Assembly: GCF_945870625.1 (NCBI RefSeq)
Contig: NZ_CAMBTS010000023.1
Location: 1 to 34,902, forward strand
Length of the DNA stretch: 34,902 nt
Origin: Novosphingobium sp. Chol11
Lineage (GTDB): Bacteria > Pseudomonadota > Alphaproteobacteria > Sphingomonadales > Sphingomonadaceae
Reading direction: 5' to 3'
Part shown: piece after piece, positions 1-8,584 of the stretch
Numbering within the stretch: the first letter of the stretch is position 1
How the letters are laid out: each line of letters begins with the position of its first letter
Made by a program: the position numbers and the translations under genes
The notes under the pieces: model-generated
Databases searched by the model: none
What the model saw: only the letters and a program-made list of their open reading frames with translations
What the model was told of the DNA's origin: nothing

Positions 1-350
1 CGGACGCCTTCGAGCGCGGACATCCGCCCGCCCAGCACATGGTAGCGCCCCGTAAACAGCCGTGCGCGGTCGAGCGCCCAGAGGTCCGCGACTTCCTCTA
101 CCACGCAGATCGCGCGCGCATCGCGGCGCGGATCGGCGCAGATGCCGCAAGGGTTGGTGGTATCGACATTGCCGCAGGCGCTGCATTCCACCAGCCGCTC
201 GCCCACCGCCGCCAGCGCATCGACCAACTGGGTCAGCGCGGTCTCACGCCGCTTGATCAGCCAGAGCACCGCGCGCCGCGCCGAGCGGGGGCCGAGCCCG
301 GGAAGCCGAGCCAATGCGCTTGCCAGCGCTTCGATCTCTTGCGATGCCAT
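1..350 (-). CDS. recR: Recombination mediator RecR, N-terminal part (cut by window edge)
   Basis: RecR works with RecO (and RecF) to load RecA onto gapped DNA during recombinational repair. The minus-strand reading frame starts at the ATG at 348-350 and runs off the left edge, so only about 116 N-terminal residues are present. It begins [18 protein letters not shown]. The early helix-hairpin-helix segment ([13 protein letters not shown]) is followed by a four-cysteine zinc motif (CSACG...NPCGIC, about residues 56-70). The start of the Toprim domain (ICVVEE, then a tract ending in [12 protein letters not shown]) follows. The gene is divergent from fmt with 106 bases between the starts. The C-terminal Toprim half cannot be assessed. 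Family identity is secure from the ordered motifs. Confidence 0.93.
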   Translation of the reverse strand, partial: MASQEIEALASALARLPGLGPRSARRAVLWLIKRRETALTQLVDALAAVGERLVECSACGNVDTTNPCGICADPRRDARAICVVEEVADLWALDRARLFTGRYHVLGGRMSALEGV

Positions 351-456
351 CGCTCCCCAGATAGGGCGGGGCGCGGTAAACAGGAAGCGCTTTGGCGGGA
401 AGCGGTTCGGCAGGGAGCAGTTTGACCGCTCGCGGTTTTGGGGGGCGTTGGAAAGC

Positions 457-1377
457 ATGCGGATCGTGTTCATGGGTACGCCGGATTTTGCGGTGCCGAC
501 GCTGGATGCGCTGGTGGCGGCGCGGCATCAGGTCGTTGCCGTCTATAGCCAGCCGCCGCGCCCGGCGGGGCGGGGCCAGCAGCTTCAGGCGTCGCCGGTG
601 CAGCTGGCCGCCGAGGCTCATGGCATCGCGGTGCATACGCCGCTCAGCCTGAAAGGCGCGGAGGAGCAGGCCACATTTGCCGCGCATGATGCCGATGTGG
701 CAGTGGTGGCGGCCTATGGGCTGATCCTGCCGCAGGCCATTCTCGATGCGCCGCGCTTTGGCTGTTTGAATGTGCATGGTTCGCTGTTGCCGCAATGGCG
801 CGGGGCGGCCCCGGTGCAGCGCGCCATTCTGGCGGGCGACACGATGAGCGGCGTGACGATCATGCAGATGGAGCTCGGGCTCGATACCGGGCCGATGCGC
901 GCGATGGGCGCGATGCCGATCGGCAACCTTAATGCGGGCGATCTCACGCGGGATCTGGCCGCCATGGGCGCGCAATTGATGTTAGAGGTGCTGGCGAACC
1001 TCGATGCGTTTCCGCTGGTGCCCCAGCCGGATGAAGACGTGAGCTATGCCCGCAAGATCGACAAGGCCGAAAGCCGCCTCGATTTTACGCAGAGCGCCGA
1101 CGCCGTGATGCGCCAGATTCGGGCCTTCGCGCCGGCGCCCGGCGCGTTTTTCGAGCTGGAGGGGGAGCGCTTCCGGGTGCTGGAGGCCGAACCTGTCGAG
1201 GCGCACGAAGCAGCGGGGGGCGCGCCCGGCACCGTGCTCGATGTTCACCTGACGATTGCCTGCGGCGACGGCGCGCTGCGCCCGCTGCTGGTGCAGCGCG
1301 CGGGCAAGCCGGCGATGGATGCGCCCGCGTTGCTGCGCGGAAGGCCGATTGCGGCGGGGACAAACCTCGCGGGATGA
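457..1377 (+). CDS. fmt: Methionyl-tRNA formyltransferase
   Basis: Fmt transfers a formyl group from 10-formyl-tetrahydrofolate to Met-tRNA(fMet) for translation initiation in the cytoplasm. The 306-residue protein starts [19 protein letters not shown]. It carries the catalytic Asn105 and His107 in [15 protein letters not shown] and Asp143 in LDTGPM, close to the Escherichia coli positions. A C-terminal OB-like domain fills about residues 205-306. The open frame extends upstream to 142, but that extension overlaps recR on the other strand and lacks family similarity. The ATG at 457, preceded by GGAAAG and a G-rich tract, is therefore chosen. The stop TGA overlaps the truA start in an ATGA junction, so the two genes are probably translationally coupled. 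Length is normal for the family. Confidence 0.96.
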   Translation: MRIVFMGTPDFAVPTLDALVAARHQVVAVYSQPPRPAGRGQQLQASPVQLAAEAHGIAVHTPLSLKGAEEQATFAAHDADVAVVAAYGLILPQAILDAPRFGCLNVHGSLLPQWRGAAPVQRAILAGDTMSGVTIMQMELGLDTGPMRAMGAMPIGNLNAGDLTRDLAAMGAQLMLEVLANLDAFPLVPQPDEDVSYARKIDKAESRLDFTQSADAVMRQIRAFAPAPGAFFELEGERFRVLEAEPVEAHEAAGGAPGTVLDVHLTIACGDGALRPLLVQRAGKPAMDAPALLRGRPIAAGTNLAG

Positions 1378-2120
1378 CTCGCTTTGCGTTGACCCTGGAA
1401 TGGGATGGCACGCCGTTTGTGGGCTTTCAGCGCCAGCCCGAGGGACGCACGGTGCAGCGCGCCATTGAAGATGCGGCGTTCGAGATCACCGGCGAGGCGG
1501 CAACACTTCATGCGGCGGGCCGCACCGATACCGGGGTGCATGCGCTGGCAATGTGCGCGCATATCGACGTGCGGCGCGCCTTCACCCCGTTCCGCTTCAT
1601 GCAAGGGCTGAATGCGCGGCTGCGCCCGCAGCCGATTGCCGTGACGGCATGCACGGTCGTTCCCGATGATTGGCACGCGCGCTTTTCCTGCCTTGGCCGC
1701 GAATATGCCTATCGCATCATCAATCGCCGGGCGCCGCTGACGGTGGAGGCGAACCGGGCGTGGCAGGTGCCGCAGCCGCTGGACGATGCGGCGATGCACC
1801 GCGCCGCGCAAAGCCTCGTCGGCACGCACGATTTCACCACGTTTCGCTCGGCGCATTGCCAGGCGGCCAGCCCGGTCAAATCATTGGACCGGCTCGATGT
1901 GCGGCGCGAGGGCAATCTCGTCACGATCGAGGCAGCGGCGCGCAGTTTCCTGCAGCATCAGGTGCGCTCGATGGTCGGCTGCCTTGTGCTGGTCGGGCTG
2001 GGGCGCTGGCGGGAAGGCCGGATTGCCGAGGCGCTGGCGGCGCGCAACCGGCAGGTGCTCGGCCTGAATGCCCCTGCCGCCGGGCTCTATTTCGTCAGGG
2101 CGCTTTACCCCGGCGAATGA
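1374..2120 (+). CDS. truA: tRNA pseudouridine(38-40) synthase
   Basis: TruA isomerises uridines 38-40 in the anticodon arm of many tRNAs. The 248-residue product opens with [20 protein letters not shown], the usual first strand and RNA-contact loop of the family. The catalytic aspartate is Asp52 in the motif GRTDTGVHA. Later family features are the [12 protein letters not shown] segment and the [11 protein letters not shown] segment near residue 190. Start ATG 1374 overlaps the fmt stop by four bases, a common alphaproteobacterial fmt-truA pairing that puts two tRNA-maturation enzymes on one transcript. No terminator with a T-run was seen after the stop; only a short palindrome around 2145-2157. 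Confidence 0.96.
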   Translation: MTRFALTLEWDGTPFVGFQRQPEGRTVQRAIEDAAFEITGEAATLHAAGRTDTGVHALAMCAHIDVRRAFTPFRFMQGLNARLRPQPIAVTACTVVPDDWHARFSCLGREYAYRIINRRAPLTVEANRAWQVPQPLDDAAMHRAAQSLVGTHDFTTFRSAHCQAASPVKSLDRLDVRREGNLVTIEAAARSFLQHQVRSMVGCLVLVGLGRWREGRIAEALAARNRQVLGLNAPAAGLYFVRALYPGE

Positions 2121-2180
2121 TGGCTTAGGTTGCAATCTGAAACTCCGCATAATGCGGGCACGAAGGCTCAGGAGATCATC

Positions 2181-3287
2181 ATGGCATTCACTGGCAAGCA
2201 ACTCACCACCCAGCTCGATGCAAACGGCACGCTGACCCTGCAATTGAACGACAAGAGCTGGGACGCGCCGGTCGGCTCGCAAGTGCTCGTGCAAATCGAG
2301 GCCAGCCCGATCAATCCGTCCGACCTTGGCCTGCTGTTCGCCTCTGCCGATACCGCCAATGCGGTATACACGCCGGGCAAGATCGTCGCGCGGATGCCCG
2401 ATGCCGCGACACGCTTCATGGCGGCGCGGCATGGCATGGCGATGCCGGCGGGCAACGAGGCAGCGGGGATCGTGGTCGCCGCGGGCGATGCGCCGGGCGC
2501 GCAAGCGCTGCTCGGCAAGCGCGTGGCCTGCGTGCCGGGCACGGCCTATGCCAGCTATGCGTATGCCGAAAGCGCGATGTGCTTGGCCGTCGACGAGAGC
2601 GTGAGCGCGGCGCAGGCGGCGTCGAGCTTCGTCAACCCGATGACGGCGCTGGGTTTTGTGGAAACGATGAAGCTGGAGGGCTTTACCGGGCTGGTGCACT
2701 GCGCTGCCGCCTCCAATCTAGGGCAGATGCTGGTCAGGATCTGCCTCGAAGACGGCGTCCCGCTGGTCAATGTGGTGCGCAGCGCCGAGCAGGTGGCGCT
2801 GCTCAAGGGCATTGGCGCGACGCATGTGCTCAACATGACCGACGCCGATTTCGGCGCGCAACTGGCCGATGCGATTGTCGAGACGAAGGCGATGCTCGGC
2901 TTCGATCCGATCGGCGGCGGCACGCTGGCCGGTCAGCTGCTCGCCGCGATGGAAGCCGCCGCCAGCCGAGGCGCCGCGTTCAGCCGCTATGGCTCATCGG
3001 TGCCCAAGAAGGTCTATATCTACGGCGGGCTCGATATGGGGCCGACAATCCTTAACCGCGCGTTCGGCCTCACCTGGGATCTGGGCGGCTGGCTGCTCAC
3101 CCCGTTCATGGCCAAGGCCGGGATGGAGATCGTGGGCAAGATGCGCGCCCGCGTGGCCAAGGACCTCACCACAACCTTCGCCAGCCATTACAAGGCGCAC
3201 GTCTCGCTCGAAGGCATGCTGACCAAGGAAGCAGTTACCGAATACAACGCGCGGCGCACGGGCGAGAAGTATCTGGTGGTGCCATAA
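2181..3287 (+). CDS. MDR-family zinc-independent oxidoreductase (quinone reductase-like)
   Basis: This is a 368-residue medium-chain dehydrogenase/reductase. A GroES-like N-terminal domain (VLVQIEASPINPSDLGLL) is followed by a Rossmann segment around residues 165-200 (HCAAASNLGQMLVRI) that should bind NAD(P)H. The structural-zinc cysteine cluster and the usual catalytic Cys/His zinc ligands are not visible, so it looks like the quinone-oxidoreductase branch rather than a true alcohol dehydrogenase. The substrate is unknown. The frame is open from a TTG at 2130, but the ATG at 2181 follows a CAGGAG ribosome-binding site at 2169-2174 and gives the expected N-terminus. The next gene starts five bases after its stop, so both are probably co-transcribed. 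Confidence 0.8.
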   Translation: MAFTGKQLTTQLDANGTLTLQLNDKSWDAPVGSQVLVQIEASPINPSDLGLLFASADTANAVYTPGKIVARMPDAATRFMAARHGMAMPAGNEAAGIVVAAGDAPGAQALLGKRVACVPGTAYASYAYAESAMCLAVDESVSAAQAASSFVNPMTALGFVETMKLEGFTGLVHCAAASNLGQMLVRICLEDGVPLVNVVRSAEQVALLKGIGATHVLNMTDADFGAQLADAIVETKAMLGFDPIGGGTLAGQLLAAMEAAASRGAAFSRYGSSVPKKVYIYGGLDMGPTILNRAFGLTWDLGGWLLTPFMAKAGMEIVGKMRARVAKDLTTTFASHYKAHVSLEGMLTKEAVTEYNARRTGEKYLVVP

Positions 3288-3292
3288 ACCGC

Positions 3293-4225
3293 ATGGCTCA
3301 ACTCCCCACACTTGGCGGTAGCCCTTTCCTGATCGATGCCGGGCTGGAGACTTGCCTGATTTTTCATGACGGATTCGAGCTGCTCCAGTTCGCTTCGTTC
3401 ACCTTGCTGGATGATCCGCGCGGGGTGGAGGGGCTGAAGGCTTACTACCGCAAGTTCCTGACGCTTGCGGACGAGCTTGGCGCCGGGTTCGTGCTCGATG
3501 CGCCAAGCTGGCGGTCCAGTCCCGATTGGGGCGAGGCGCTGGGTTATGACCGGGCGCGACTGGCCGAGGCGAATCGTGCCGGGATCGCGCTCATCGCGGG
3601 CTTGCGCGGGGAAATGAGCGGCGCGAACGCCATTGTATTAAACCTGCCGGTCGGTCCGCGCGGCGATGGCTATAGCCCCGGCCGGATGATGAGTACGGCC
3701 GAGGCGTGCGATTATCACCGCTGGCAGATCGGTCTGGCAGCCGATGCAGGTGCCGAACTCGTCACCGCGCTGACCATGACTTATCTTGAGGAAGCGCAAG
3801 GCATCGCGGGTGCAGCGCGCGATGCTGGGCTCAAGGCGGTGGTGTCGTTTACAGTCGAAACCGATGGCCGCTTGCCCACCGGCATGACGCTGGCCGAGGC
3901 GGTAAAGCGCACCGACGATTCCATCGGCGATGTGGCCTATTACATGATCAACTGCGCGCACCCCTCGCATTTTGCGGCGGTACTGGACGATCCTGAACTG
4001 GCGGCGCGGATCGGTGGGCTTCGCGCCAATGCCTCGCGGATGAGCCACGCCGAGCTTGATGACGCGATCGAACTCGACGAAGGCGATCCTGCCGAGCTTG
4101 CATGTGACTACCGGGACATGCTCGCCGCGCTACCGCACCTTTGCGTGCTGGGCGGATGCTGCGGCACCGATCATCGGCACGTCGAAGCCATCGCCCGCGC
4201 TTGCCTGCCGCTCATGCGGGCCTAA
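3293..4225 (+). CDS. Homocysteine S-methyltransferase family protein
   Basis: The 310-residue product resembles the zinc-dependent homocysteine S-methyltransferases (MetH N-domain/MmuM/BHMT family). These use a (beta/alpha)8 barrel to activate homocysteine through three cysteine thiolates. The ligands are visible as Cys221 in [10 protein letters not shown] and Cys289-Cys290 in the terminal [10 protein letters not shown] motif. The N-terminus reads [12 protein letters not shown] instead of the usual DGGLGTEL signature, so this is a divergent subgroup. The methyl donor cannot be read from sequence. It follows the MDR gene by five bases and has no strong ribosome-binding site, which suggests coupling. 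Its stop overlaps the cobS stop on the opposite strand. Confidence 0.82.
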   Translation: MAQLPTLGGSPFLIDAGLETCLIFHDGFELLQFASFTLLDDPRGVEGLKAYYRKFLTLADELGAGFVLDAPSWRSSPDWGEALGYDRARLAEANRAGIALIAGLRGEMSGANAIVLNLPVGPRGDGYSPGRMMSTAEACDYHRWQIGLAADAGAELVTALTMTYLEEAQGIAGAARDAGLKAVVSFTVETDGRLPTGMTLAEAVKRTDDSIGDVAYYMINCAHPSHFAAVLDDPELAARIGGLRANASRMSHAELDDAIELDEGDPAELACDYRDMLAALPHLCVLGGCCGTDHRHVEAIARACLPLMRA

Positions 4226-5214
4226 GCTTTCCCCACCACGCTCTCGGGCAAGTCCTTGCCGAACACGCGCTGGTAATACTCGGCCACCAGCACCCGCTCG
4301 GTCTCGTCGCACTTGTTGAGGAACGACAGGCGGAAGGCGAAGCCGACATCGGTGAAGATCGCGGCGTTCTGGGCCCAGCTGATCACCGTGCGCGGGCTCA
4401 TCACGGTCGAGATATCGCCGTTGATGAAGCCCTTGCGGGTGAGATCGGCGACGCGGACCATGTTGCCTGCGGTTGTCTCGTCGAGGCCCGGCACTTTGCT
4501 GGTCACGATCTGGATTTCGGTCGCGGTGGGCAGATAATTGAGGCCCACGACAATGTTCCAGCGGTCCATCTGGCCCTGGTTGATCGCCTGCGTGCCATGA
4601 TACAGCCCGCTGGTATCGCCAAGGCCCACGGTGTTGGCGGTGGCGAACAGGCGGAACCACGGGTTCGGGCGGATCACCCGGTTCTGATCGAGCAGGGTCA
4701 GCTTGCCTTCGGTTTCCAGCACGCGCTGGATCACGAACATCACATCGGGGCGGCCCGCGTCATATTCGTCGAATACCAGCGCGGTCGGCGTCTGCAGCGC
4801 CCACGGCAGCAGACCTTCGCGAAATTCGGTGACCTGCAGTCCGTCGCGCAGCACGATGGCGTCGCGCCCGATCAGGTCGATTCGGCTGATGTGCGCGTCA
4901 AGGTTGATGCGGATGCACGGCCAGTTCAGCCGTGCGGCCACTTGCTCGATATGCGTCGATTTGCCGGTGCCGTGATAGCCTTGCACCATCACGCGCCGAT
5001 TGTGCGCAAAGCCTGCCAGAATCGCCAGCGTGGTATCGGGATCGAACACGTAATTCGGATCGATATCGGGCACGCGTTCATCGGCAACCGAAAACGCGGG
5101 GACGGTCATATCCACCCCGATTCCAAAAGTTTCGCGCACGTTGATCGTGATGTCTGGCGCAGAAAGGGCGGTGGCAGAGCTTGGGCTTGCTTGCATGTTG
5201 GCTATCTCGTTCAT
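4222..5214 (-). CDS. cobS: CobS-type AAA+ ATPase (cobaltochelatase subunit)
   Basis: CobS is the ATPase subunit that, with CobT and CobN, inserts cobalt into hydrogenobyrinic acid diamide in aerobic cobalamin synthesis. The 330-residue product has a Walker A motif (GYHGTGKS, about 79-86) and a Walker B motif ([10 protein letters not shown]). A sensor-like [12 protein letters not shown] follows, then long stretches typical of CobS ([24 protein letters not shown]). Start ATG 5212-5214 is chosen because the 20-residue upstream extension lacks family character. CobT normally lies next to CobS, but the downstream side is occupied by a convergent methyltransferase gene whose stop overlaps this one (4222-4225). 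No cobT or cobN is in the window. CobS-like proteins also occur outside cobalamin clusters, so the substrate is inferred. Confidence 0.88.
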   Translation of the reverse strand: MNEIANMQASPSSATALSAPDITINVRETFGIGVDMTVPAFSVADERVPDIDPNYVFDPDTTLAILAGFAHNRRVMVQGYHGTGKSTHIEQVAARLNWPCIRINLDAHISRIDLIGRDAIVLRDGLQVTEFREGLLPWALQTPTALVFDEYDAGRPDVMFVIQRVLETEGKLTLLDQNRVIRPNPWFRLFATANTVGLGDTSGLYHGTQAINQGQMDRWNIVVGLNYLPTATEIQIVTSKVPGLDETTAGNMVRVADLTRKGFINGDISTVMSPRTVISWAQNAAIFTDVGFAFRLSFLNKCDETERVLVAEYYQRVFGKDLPESVVGKA

Positions 5215-5291
5215 CAGTTGAACGCCTATACGCGCTCGCTCAGGGCTGCAATAACCTTTGCGTACCCTATCCAAACCGGGAGGAGCATTCG

Positions 5292-5942
5292 ATGAAACTT
5301 TATGGCGCGCTGATCTCGCCCTTCGTGCGCAAAGTCGCGGTTGTTCTGGCCGAAAAGGGGCTCGACTATGAGCGCAGACGCGGTGGGCCGGGCGTCACCG
5401 ATGCCGAATTTCTGAGCGTCAGCCCGTTTGCCAAGATCCCAGTGATCGACGACCAGGGCTTCATCCTTTCGGATTCGACCGCCATCGTCTGCTATCTCGA
5501 TACCAAATATCCGGAACCACGGCTGATTCCCCGGGAAGCGGAGCACTATGGCCGCGCGATCTGGCTCGATGAATTTGCCGATACGATTTTTGCCGAAGCC
5601 GGTCTCAAAATCCTGTTCAACCGGGTGGTTGGCCCCAAACTGCTGAAAGTGGGCGGGGATGAGGCACTGGCCCTGCAAGGCGAGGCGGAATTGCCGCGCA
5701 GCCTCGATTACATCGAAGGCTTGGCGCCGGATGCGGGCTGGCTGCTCGGCGATCACTTCACCATCGCCGACATCGCAGTTGCCTCGATGCTGCGCACGCT
5801 GGTCTATGTCGGCTATGGCCCCGACCGGGCGGCGCGGCCGCGAACGGCGGCGTGGTATGACCGCGTGGCAGCGCGCCCGGCATGGACGGTGATTGACGCG
5901 CAGGAGGCGGTCTTGGCCAACAAGATAATGCCTGCCGCATAA
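5292..5942 (+). CDS. Glutathione S-transferase family protein (first of two)
   Basis: The 216-residue cytosolic GST has an N-terminal thioredoxin fold beginning [19 protein letters not shown]. Ser9 in the SPFVRK motif is the likely glutathione-activating residue. [11 protein letters not shown] carries the cis-proline loop, and DSTAI binds the glutathione gamma-glutamyl group. The helical C-terminal domain contains the [15 protein letters not shown] signature, the usual N-capping box. The start ATG at 5292 follows GGGAGGAG (5278-5285); the longer open frame upstream runs into the cobS promoter side and is rejected. It is divergent from cobS, with 77 bases between starts. A second, dissimilar GST gene follows 52 bases later. 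The substrate is unknown. Confidence 0.9.
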   Translation: MKLYGALISPFVRKVAVVLAEKGLDYERRRGGPGVTDAEFLSVSPFAKIPVIDDQGFILSDSTAIVCYLDTKYPEPRLIPREAEHYGRAIWLDEFADTIFAEAGLKILFNRVVGPKLLKVGGDEALALQGEAELPRSLDYIEGLAPDAGWLLGDHFTIADIAVASMLRTLVYVGYGPDRAARPRTAAWYDRVAARPAWTVIDAQEAVLANKIMPAA

Positions 5943-5994
5943 ACGCCGCGCACTCCGGCAGGGCGAGAAACAGCGAGCCGCAAGGGGAGAGACC

Positions 5995-6624
5995 ATGGCA
6001 GACTTTACATTCTACACCGTTCCCATGTCGCGCGGACAGATCGCGCGCTGGGCGCTGCACGAAGCAGGCGCGGATTATAGCCACGTGCTGGTCGAATGGG
6101 CGAGCCGGCCCGAAACGCTGACCGCCGCCAATCCGATGAACAAGGTGCCGACGGTGGTTCACCACGCGGTAGGGGGCGACCGCGTGGTCACCGAATGCGC
6201 GGCGATCTGCGCCTATCTGGCGGCGGCGCATCCCGAGGCCGATCTGCTTCCCCGCGAGGATGAACTTGCGGACTATTACCGCTGGTTGTTCTTTGCCGCC
6301 GGACCGCTCGAACAAGCGATCATCGCCCGCATGATGGCCTGGGAAGTTACGCCCGAGCGCCGGGGGATGGTCGGCTATGGGAGCTACGATCTGGCGATCG
6401 GGACGCTGGAAGGTTTGCTCGAAAGCCGCGACTGGGTGTGCGGCGCGCGTTTTACCATGGCCGATGTCTATGTCGGCAGCCAGGTCGATTGGGGATTGAA
6501 TTTTGGCTCGATGCCGGATCGCCCGGCGTTCGTCCGCTATGCCGAGCGGTTTCGCGCCCGGCCTAAGTACCTTGAATCAAAGGATATCGACCGGCAGCTG
6601 ATCAAAGCAGCCAAGCTCGATTGA
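5995..6624 (+). CDS. Glutathione S-transferase family protein (second of two)
   Basis: A 209-residue GST starts MADFTFYTVPMSRGQIARWAL, with Ser12 in place of the catalytic Ser/Tyr. NPMNKVPTVVHH supplies the cis-Pro loop, and VVTECAAICAYL occupies the glutathione gamma-glutamyl site with Glu-Cys where most relatives have Glu/Asp-Ser. The C-terminal helical domain has ARFTMADVYVGS, the conserved N-capping box. A GGGGAG ribosome-binding site precedes the ATG. It is clearly a different subfamily from the GST at 5292, so the pair is not a recent duplication. Both may be transcribed together, but no shared pathway gene is adjacent. Confidence 0.88.
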   Translation: MADFTFYTVPMSRGQIARWALHEAGADYSHVLVEWASRPETLTAANPMNKVPTVVHHAVGGDRVVTECAAICAYLAAAHPEADLLPREDELADYYRWLFFAAGPLEQAIIARMMAWEVTPERRGMVGYGSYDLAIGTLEGLLESRDWVCGARFTMADVYVGSQVDWGLNFGSMPDRPAFVRYAERFRARPKYLESKDIDRQLIKAAKLD

Positions 6625-6756
6625 TTGCAAAGCGATGCGGCGCGGCCGGATTCCGTCAATTTGCCGTCCGGATTCACCGCATAGCCACAATCCTGTGCAA
6701 TCGATATGGCATATCAGGAGGCCGCGTGAGGTCAGGCAAAAAGGGAGTACGCCGCT

Positions 6757-7116
6757 ATGAGTATTTTCGACACGATACTGAGCCAGGTCGGTGGCAACAT
6801 CGATATCAAGAATCTCGCCGCCAAAGTCGGCATCGACCCTACCATGGCCGAGACTGCGATCGCCGCGCTGGCGGCCGGTCATCAAGCGCCGACCGACACC
6901 GTGACGACAGCCGCCGCCAAGTCGGGGATTGATTCGGGCATTTTGCAGCAGATCGTCGGCCACATTGGCGGCGAGGGTTCGCTCGGCAATTTTGCCTCGA
7001 TGATCGGGCAGAGCCCCGATGCGCTCAAGATGGTCACCGGTTTTCTCGACAAGGACGGCGATGGCAATCCGCTCAACGATCTCAGCGGAATCGCCTCGGG
7101 CTTCTTCAAGTCGTGA
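6757..7116 (+). CDS. Small DUF937-like protein of unknown function
   Basis: The 119-residue product begins MSIFDTILSQVGGNIDIKNL. It consists of amphipathic helices rich in Ala, Gly and Ile and ends DKDGDGNPLNDLSGIASGFF. The DKDGDGNPLNDL loop followed by a helix recalls the C-terminus of DUF937/YidB-like proteins, which have no established biochemical role. No signal peptide or membrane segment is evident. GGGAG at 6744-6748 is a convincing ribosome-binding site eight bases before the ATG. A bidirectional terminator follows (7168-7207), shared with the convergent DUF3597 gene. The assignment to DUF937 is by pattern memory only. Confidence 0.7.
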   Translation: MSIFDTILSQVGGNIDIKNLAAKVGIDPTMAETAIAALAAGHQAPTDTVTTAAAKSGIDSGILQQIVGHIGGEGSLGNFASMIGQSPDALKMVTGFLDKDGDGNPLNDLSGIASGFFKS

Positions 7117-7167
7117 TGCAGTCCGGCTGAGCGCACTCGCGCCAGCCGGTTGCTAACCGCTCAAACG

Positions 7168-7207
7168 AAAAGTCCGGCCAGTGGCAAAGCCGCTGGCCAG
7201 ACCTTTT
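7168..7207. terminator. Bidirectional rho-independent terminator
   Basis: A ten-base stem (GGCCAGTGGC at 7176-7185 with GCCGCTGGCC at 7189-7198, one G-T wobble, AAA loop) is flanked by AAAAG on the left and CTTTT on the right. Either strand therefore reads as a stem followed by a U-run. It lies between the convergent genes ending at 7116 and 7222 and should stop transcription from both sides. Confidence 0.85.
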
Positions 7208-7221
7208 GGTTTGGCGCTGAC

Positions 7222-7635
7222 TTAATCGGTCATACCGGCGGGCACTTTGCCGCCATTTTCAGCCAGCTTCTTCATCGTGGCCTTGTGCAGCCAGATGTTC
7301 ATCTCGGCCGAACCGTTGAGCTCGCCGGTATAGCCCAGCTCCTGCGCCAACTCCTTGCGGTTGCCGAGGCTCGAATCGATCCCGAGCAGCTTCATCAGAT
7401 CGACGATCGAGGTCTGCCAGTTGAGGTCATGGCCCTCGGCCAGCTTGGCCAGCGTCGCTTCGACATCGACGTCGGTCATCGGCGGCGGAGCAACCGGCGC
7501 CGGCGCGGCTGCGGGCGCAGCCACCGGGGCTGCTGCTGGCGCAGGCGCTGGCGCGGCGGCAGGGTGATCCTCGCCGGTCGTGTTCTTGTAAGCGCCGAAC
7601 GTAATTGCATTCATGATGCTGCCGAAAATGCTCAT
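7222..7635 (-). CDS. DUF3597 domain protein
   Basis: The 137-residue product begins MSIFGSIMNAITFGAYKN. An Ala/Pro-rich low-complexity linker (about residues 24-52) follows, and then a compact helical domain (VDVEATLAKLAEGHDLNWQ, SIVDLMKLLGIDSSL, ELGYTGELNGSAEMNIWLHK). This arrangement matches DUF3597, a small family of unknown function that is common in proteobacteria. The linker likely separates a short N-terminal amphipathic helix from the folded domain. GGAGAG just upstream of the ATG is the ribosome-binding site. No signal peptide or transmembrane segment is apparent. Confidence 0.82.
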   Translation of the reverse strand: MSIFGSIMNAITFGAYKNTTGEDHPAAAPAPAPAAAPVAAPAAAPAPVAPPPMTDVDVEATLAKLAEGHDLNWQTSIVDLMKLLGIDSSLGNRKELAQELGYTGELNGSAEMNIWLHKATMKKLAENGGKVPAGMTD

Positions 7636-7739
7636 CGTGCTCTCCTGATCGTGGCGAAGGACATGGTGGCGCAGCTTCAGGTTGCTGGCGCGCGCCGAGT
7701 CCCACCGATAGGTTAGTCGATGAATGTGACCGTTATGAC

Positions 7740-7757
7740 GCGCTGCCAGGGCAGCGC
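7740..7757. repeat. Short perfect palindrome between two minus-strand genes
   Basis: GCGCTGCC (7740-7747) and GGCAGCGC (7750-7757) are perfect inverted arms separated by AG. The element sits just beyond the stop of the hydrolase gene at 7781 in its direction of transcription. It has no U-run on either strand, so it is at most a hairpin that stabilises a 3' end. Confidence 0.4.
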
Positions 7758-7780
7758 AGTGCGCCGGGCAGAATGTCAGC

Positions 7781-8437
7781 TCACTTGATCGGGCAATCCG
7801 GCGAGAGCCGCATGTCGAGGTAGTTGTCGACCGCGCGCATCATGTCGGGCAGTTCGTTTTCGAAGAAGTGGTTGGCGCGCGGCACTTCGTCGTGATGGAT
7901 GGTGATGTGCCGCTGGGTGCGCAGCTTGTCGACCAGCTTTTGCACGCTGTTTGGGGTCACCACCGTGTCCGCCGCCCCTTGCACGATGATGCCCGAAGCG
8001 GGGCAGGGCGCCAGAAAGCTGAAATCATACATGTTGGCGGGCGGCGCAACCGAGATGAAGCCACGGATTTCCGGGCGACGCATCAATAGCTGCATGCCGA
8101 TCAGCGCGCCGAACGAATAGCCCGCAATCCAGGTGTTGGTGGCTTCCGGGTGGATCGATTGCACCCAATCGAGTGCGGCGGCTGCATCGGAAAGCTCGCC
8201 AATGCCGTTGTCAAAGCTGCCCTGGCTGCGGCCGACGCCGCGAAAATTGAAGCGCAAAACGGCAAACCCGCGGTTCACGAACGTGCGGTACATCGCCTGG
8301 GTGATCCGGTCATTCATCGTGCCCCCCGCCTGTGGGTGGGGATGAAGAATCATCGCCACGGGCGCGCGCGGGCGCGACGAGGGTTGAAAGCGGCCTTCGA
8401 GACGGCCATCGGGTCCGGGAAAAATGACTGCTGGCAT
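7781..8437 (-). CDS. Alpha/beta hydrolase (COG2945-like)
   Basis: The 218-residue cytosolic alpha/beta hydrolase opens PAVIFPGPDGRLEGRFQP. It has the oxyanion-region tract AMILHPHPQAGGTM and the strand-turn segment FNFRGVGRSQGSFD. The nucleophile elbow is GYSFGA (serine in G-Y-S-F-G). The acid and histidine of the triad are probably the Asp in GAADTVV and the His in ANHFFEN near the C-terminus. This layout fits the small COG2945 hydrolases, whose natural substrates are not known. The reading frame stays open far upstream on the minus strand, but that stretch is antisense to the cysteine desulfurase. The ATG at 8435-8437 gives the family N-terminus. Confidence 0.88.
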   Translation of the reverse strand: MPAVIFPGPDGRLEGRFQPSSRPRAPVAMILHPHPQAGGTMNDRITQAMYRTFVNRGFAVLRFNFRGVGRSQGSFDNGIGELSDAAAALDWVQSIHPEATNTWIAGYSFGALIGMQLLMRRPEIRGFISVAPPANMYDFSFLAPCPASGIIVQGAADTVVTPNSVQKLVDKLRTQRHITIHHDEVPRANHFFENELPDMMRAVDNYLDMRLSPDCPIK

Positions 8438-8573
8438 CGTTTGTCCTGAATGGCCTGCACCAACAGGCGGCGGAACGCCGGAATTGTCGGGGCTGGGAAA
8501 AGAAAGAACCGGGTATATAGAAACTAGTGACGCAAAAGCAACATTTGCCGCCTCCTCTTTGAAAAGCCTGTCT

Positions 8574-8578
8574 GGAAG
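8574..8578 (+). promoter_or_regulatory. Ribosome-binding site favouring a GTG start
   Basis: GGAAG lies six bases before the GTG at 8585. The alternative ATG at 8597 has only AAGG three bases away. This supports the GTG start for the first cysteine desulfurase. Confidence 0.5.
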
Positions 8579-8584
8579 AAGTTT

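Noticed and set aside
2145..2157. CCGCAT-A-ATGCGG palindrome as a truA terminator
   Set aside because: Short stem, impossible one-base loop as written and no T-run; not supported as a terminator.
4141..5295. 384-codon open frame on the plus strand
   Set aside because: It is antisense to cobS, which has Walker and sensor motifs; the plus-strand translation has none.
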